From Haloarcula sebkhae (GTDB lineage Archaea; Halobacteriota; Halobacteria; Halobacteriales; Haloarculaceae): a stretch of 64,000 bases of DNA. Below, piece after piece: positions 61,175-64,000 of this stretch (positions are counted from its first letter, which is position 1; every line of letters begins with the position of its first letter). The DNA is taken from the NCBI RefSeq assembly GCF_014647415.1, contig NZ_BMPD01000011.1, forward strand, positions 1-64,000. The letters run 5' to 3'. The translations under genes were made by a program, and so were the position numbers. The notes below the pieces were generated by a model. That model worked only from the letters and a program-made list of their open reading frames with translations, made no database searches and was not told the origin of the DNA.

Positions 61175-62449
61175 GTGTCACGAGCCGATATATGGAACGC
61201 TACGCCGCCCCACGGTGACTCGATAAAGCTGGCAAACCTGCCTGAACCACCAGAGAATTACGACGAACTATATTCGGAGTTAGATCTTCAAGTAGAGCGA
61301 ATCCCACCGCTTGAAGAGGTCATTGTCAAGCAAGCTGAGGACCAGTGGACTAATTCTTTAGCTGACGTCGTTGGCAAAGTCTGTATTCGTGGGCACTATA
61401 TGCCCTCGATCGAACACGAAAACCAGTACTCGACGAAGTTTGATCCGATAGAGTCGCTCAACATCTACATGTATCTCCAGTTGAGCCCCAACGGACAGAC
61501 GAACTTATCCCGGAAATCAAAATGGTCTGACGGGTTCTGCGACAGTCTGGATATTTCGAAACCAGTGAGCCAGCCCACTGTCGGCCGTATTAAAAATCGA
61601 GTTCAGGAACGCACGCCCAGTTGGGCAGACTACTTCGACCGTGTCTGTGACGATGTGTTCATCCAAGTCCAAGGAACCGAATATGAAGATTGGTTCGATG
61701 ATCCTCCAACAGTGACGTTTGACGGCGGTGCCGTGCCTGAAGTCAAGAAAATAAGCCGCAGGCTCCGGCGGTATATCTACCCGTTCATCAAGCTCAACAG
61801 AGGCCACGATACGAAGTACTCCAAGGATAAACTGCTAAAGATTTTGGCTGCCGCTGGACGTTGGGGCTGCCAGCCAAACCAGGCAGCAGACGCGATGGAG
61901 CTGAAGGATTGGAATCATGGTCAAGACGTACCAGATTCCGCGTCGCTATTCTACAACATTTGGCCGATGAAGATGCAGCAGGTGATGGAAATGTTCATTG
62001 TGTGCCACGAGGCACTGTTTCGGCTTGCCAGTCGATACGAGTCGTTTGGTGGTGACATCGAGGTCGCTATCGACATCACAGACTGGCCGACCTTTGGCGA
62101 CCCAAACGCGAGCAATGGTATCAGCGGCACGAAACCAGAGCGGAACTTTTCTCATGCCTGGCAGTATGCCACGCTCTCCCTCGTTGGCGATCGCGTCCCC
62201 ATGACACTTGCTGCTATTCCGGTGCAACAACGGAAGAACGCGAACATCGCCATGCGGAAGCTGTTCACCTATGCAGACTCGAAGTTCGATATTGACAGAG
62301 TATACCTTGACAGTGGATTCTACGAAACCAAGTTTCGGAAGGTCTGCGACGACTTCGACATGAATTTCGTCATAAAAGCGAAGGAGCAGGCAGATGCGGT
62401 TGAGCAATCCTGCATGCTGGATCTGGCGGACGGACGCTGCGGGTTCTAG
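61175..62449 (+). pseudogene. IS4-type transposase, C-terminally truncated
   Basis: 424 residues. Early catalytic part DIEVAIDITDWPTFGD and second Asp in VYLDSGFYETKF align with the transposase at 1370 (IVAIDITEAAPF, VLMDREFD), but the third catalytic glutamate and C-terminus are missing: after about 62410 the frame ends RCGF-stop in foreign sequence. Probably inactive. The GTG start is at 61175; the IS1595-type element ends 87 bp upstream. Confidence 0.75.
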
Positions 62450-62595
62450 TGCCTGACGAGGTGCTGTCAGCACTAGGCATTGCTCGCGAAGAGGTCGACA
62501 GCAACGACCCGCCAGAGCTAACCCTGTTTGCTGGACCAGAAGTCCTAGCTGTTGAGCGCACAACCAAGCGGACGATATCTATTCCAAAACCATAG
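62422..62595 (+). pseudogene. C-terminal tail of an unknown, AbrB-like protein
   Basis: In another frame than the transposase: GGRTLRVLVPDEVLSALGIA, LTLFAGPEVLAVERTTKRTI, stop. The strand pattern resembles a swapped-hairpin (AbrB-like) domain. The front part is lost at the transposase junction, so the transposase fragment probably replaced it. Confidence 0.5.
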
Positions 62596-62788
62596 CTGTC
62601 TGGCGATTTTTGAAGTGTGACTGCGCGTAACTTTTGAGAGATCTTAATTAAGAGAATATAATTATTGAAACCTGTACCAACAAATAACGGTACAAATAAT
62701 TTTCAAACCCTAATTATCAAAAATATGAATAGGCGCGATAACCACGAAACTCAAAAATTCCAGCTTCAAATGCCCTCGCAGTCGGATT

Positions 62789-62971
62789 CTATCTCGATAA
62801 TTTCGATATATTTGACTTTGAGTTACTGCTTATAGATCTACATATCCCAACAGCTTTTTCACACTCGAAAACGCGCCATTCGACAATCAGGAAAAACAAA
62901 CTAACTACTAATAAAAGGTAGAAGCAGGGTGTTGGGACCGTCACCAGCGATCCCAACGACAACCACAGCAC
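62789..62971 (-). CDS. Possible small membrane protein, 60 aa
   Basis: GTG start; LWLSLGSLVTVPTPCFYLLL and VVSLFFLIVEW give one or two hydrophobic helices, then a basic Ser/Asn-rich tail. Lies in AT-rich DNA; uncertain. Confidence 0.35.
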   Translation of the reverse strand: MLWLSLGSLVTVPTPCFYLLLVVSLFFLIVEWRVFECEKAVGICRSISSNSKSNISKLSR

Positions 62972-63016
62972 AATCGTGATTCTTGCTTCTATTCCCGACG
63001 GAATAAAGATTGTGGC

Positions 63017-63516
63017 CGGACAGCCAGAGATATCTCTGTGCTGTTTTCATGCCCAACGCATCGCGAAGTAGTCGATAGACTGTCGTATTCCCCGCAAATG
63101 ATGACCCCCACCCACGCCTCGACGGTCATTTCAATGTCTGACGCTGATAGCGGTTTTAACTCGCCGCATGTGCAAGTCGCAGGACAGAGAAGACACTACG
63201 AGAACACAACGCACCTGAGAAGGGGCCGACGTTCCCAGCTCAAACCCGCGCCAACGGGATTCGCTGGGAACGCTGCATCTGTATCGGTCCTTTCTCGGCA
63301 GACTGTCTTAAGCGTTACCCCAGAGTGGCGACGCTGCGCAGTGCCCACGCTGCCGCCGTCGAGAGGCGCCGGGTGTTCGAAACCACCCACAATGAGTACG
63401 ATTTCGCAGGGGGCACAGACGTGTGTGTCTGTCCCCGCCGAGACTGCCGCCCAGCCCGCCAGCCATGGCGAACCGACCAGCCGCGCTATGATCGTGGCGC
63501 TCGCAGGAGGTGTCCA
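63017..63516 (+). other. GC-rich structured non-coding region
   Basis: Contains hairpins CGTTCCCAGC (63230-63239) / GCTGGGAACG (63263-63272), a perfect 10-bp stem, and GGGGCACAGAC (63410-63420) / GTCTGTCCCC (63427-63436). No plausible protein. It precedes a coiled-coil gene, as the array at 48.9-50.2 kb precedes the operon leading to its paralogue, so a related element is possible. Confidence 0.4.
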
Positions 63517-64000
63517 ATGAGCGTCGACAACTCGCTGCCGGCTACCGACGAGTTGCCGGAAGGCCCGAACGGACTTCGGGACGTTGTCGCTGACCTCGCC
63601 GAAGAGGTCTCCCAACTGCGCGCGGAAAACGAACATCTACGCGAGCGCGTTGACGAACTCGAAGACGAGGTCGCCGAGCAAGAGTCCATCGAGTATCGCG
63701 GCGATACCAGAGAGATCGAGAACCTGTTCGTTGGTGGTATTCCAGTTGGGAAGAGCATCGCTTCGAACAAGCAGGGTCGGAAGAATCTCAGTCGCCTCGT
63801 GTTCGGGAACCCAGATCCCGACGTCGAAAAGAGCGACATCGAGTCCCTCGTCGAGGACCACGGCACGGTCGAAGAGACGGTCACCAGCTCCAAGTCGACT
63901 GCCGAAGACCAGAGTGAGCCAGCACAGCACCGAGAGAACATGCTTCCGCTGCACCGGATGATGGTCGATATGCACTCTGGGGCAGGTGCGTCGCTCAGCA
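63517..64000 (+). CDS. Coiled-coil protein, second copy (3' end outside window)
   Basis: ATG at 63517 after AGGAGGTG. The visible 161 residues show a coiled coil (VVADLAEEVSQLRAENEHLR, ERVDELEDEVAEQE) then a globular part (GIPVGKSIASNKQGRKNLSR, RLVFGNPDPDVEKSDIESLV). It resembles the protein at 51470 in layout and in LQERVDELEDLAD/LRERVDELEDEVA. The frame is open to the right edge. Possibly a plasmid replication or partition protein. Confidence 0.7.
   Translation, partial: MSVDNSLPATDELPEGPNGLRDVVADLAEEVSQLRAENEHLRERVDELEDEVAEQESIEYRGDTREIENLFVGGIPVGKSIASNKQGRKNLSRLVFGNPDPDVEKSDIESLVEDHGTVEETVTSSKSTAEDQSEPAQHRENMLPLHRMMVDMHSGAGASLS

Noticed and set aside
63038..63520. 160-codon frame upstream of the second coiled-coil gene
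   Set aside because: Cys/Arg/Thr-rich with no haloarchaeal character; the hairpins indicate non-coding DNA.

Overview
The window reads as an accessory region (megaplasmid or genomic island) of a halophilic archaeon, probably Haloarcula-like. The evidence is very acidic proteins, an archaellin, HalOD1 and haloarchaeal histidine-kinase architectures, an FtsZ2-type core, ISH-like transposases, TATA boxes 24-38 nt before many starts (leaderless style), and a CRISPR repeat ending CCGTCTGAAAC of the haloarchaeal type. No rRNA or tRNA gene was recognised. Composition varies sharply, with many gene remnants and segmental duplications, as in a recombination-rich island.

Layout. 0-4.4 kb: small membrane protein, SpoT-like HD protein, a large DDE transposase and a tyrosine integrase. 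4.5-15.5 kb: a secretion/surface locus. A membrane-anchored cohesin protein is divergent from a 1400-residue secreted protein carrying a dockerin, TSP3-type calcium repeats, a VWA domain and a C-terminal zinc metallopeptidase. Four lipoprotein genes follow, each overlapping the 3' end of an intact or decayed metallopeptidase C-terminus. A partial upstream duplicate of the locus is fused to a second copy of the integrase 3' end. 15.5-36 kb: membrane proteins, two histidine kinases, a split ABC ATPase, a NucS-like nuclease, an aldo/keto reductase, a three-repeat CRISPR, a lone archaellin, and several 3' fragments of one radical SAM gene.

35.7-47.6 kb: two radical SAM genes with a TcmP-like partner, an AT-rich P-loop ATPase, repeated copies of a two-gene module (about 97 + 83 aa, 4-nt overlap), and a winged-helix/FtsZ fusion divergent from an unknown gene. 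47.7-57.9 kb: a plasmid or conjugation-like module on the + strand, with winged-helix regulators, five structured repeats in 1.3 kb, a compact operon of very small proteins including two zinc ribbons, a coiled-coil protein, and a pair consisting of a DUF8128-like protein and a TraD/VirB4-like ATPase, closed by a minus-strand regulator under TTTCAAGT repeats. 58-64 kb: a GC-rich degenerate repeat tract, a complete IS1595-type element with 8-bp target duplications, a truncated transposase, and the start of a second coiled-coil protein.

How the genes may work together. In the 5-15 kb locus the cohesin protein could hold dockerin-bearing secreted proteins at the cell surface, and the lipoproteins look like cognate immunity or inhibitor partners of the C-terminal peptidase; lipoprotein subfamily and peptidase C-terminus subtype change together, two cassettes of each kind. 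I consider this the most interesting system here. Second are the structured repeats at 48.9-50.2 kb and the winged-helix/FtsZ fusion.
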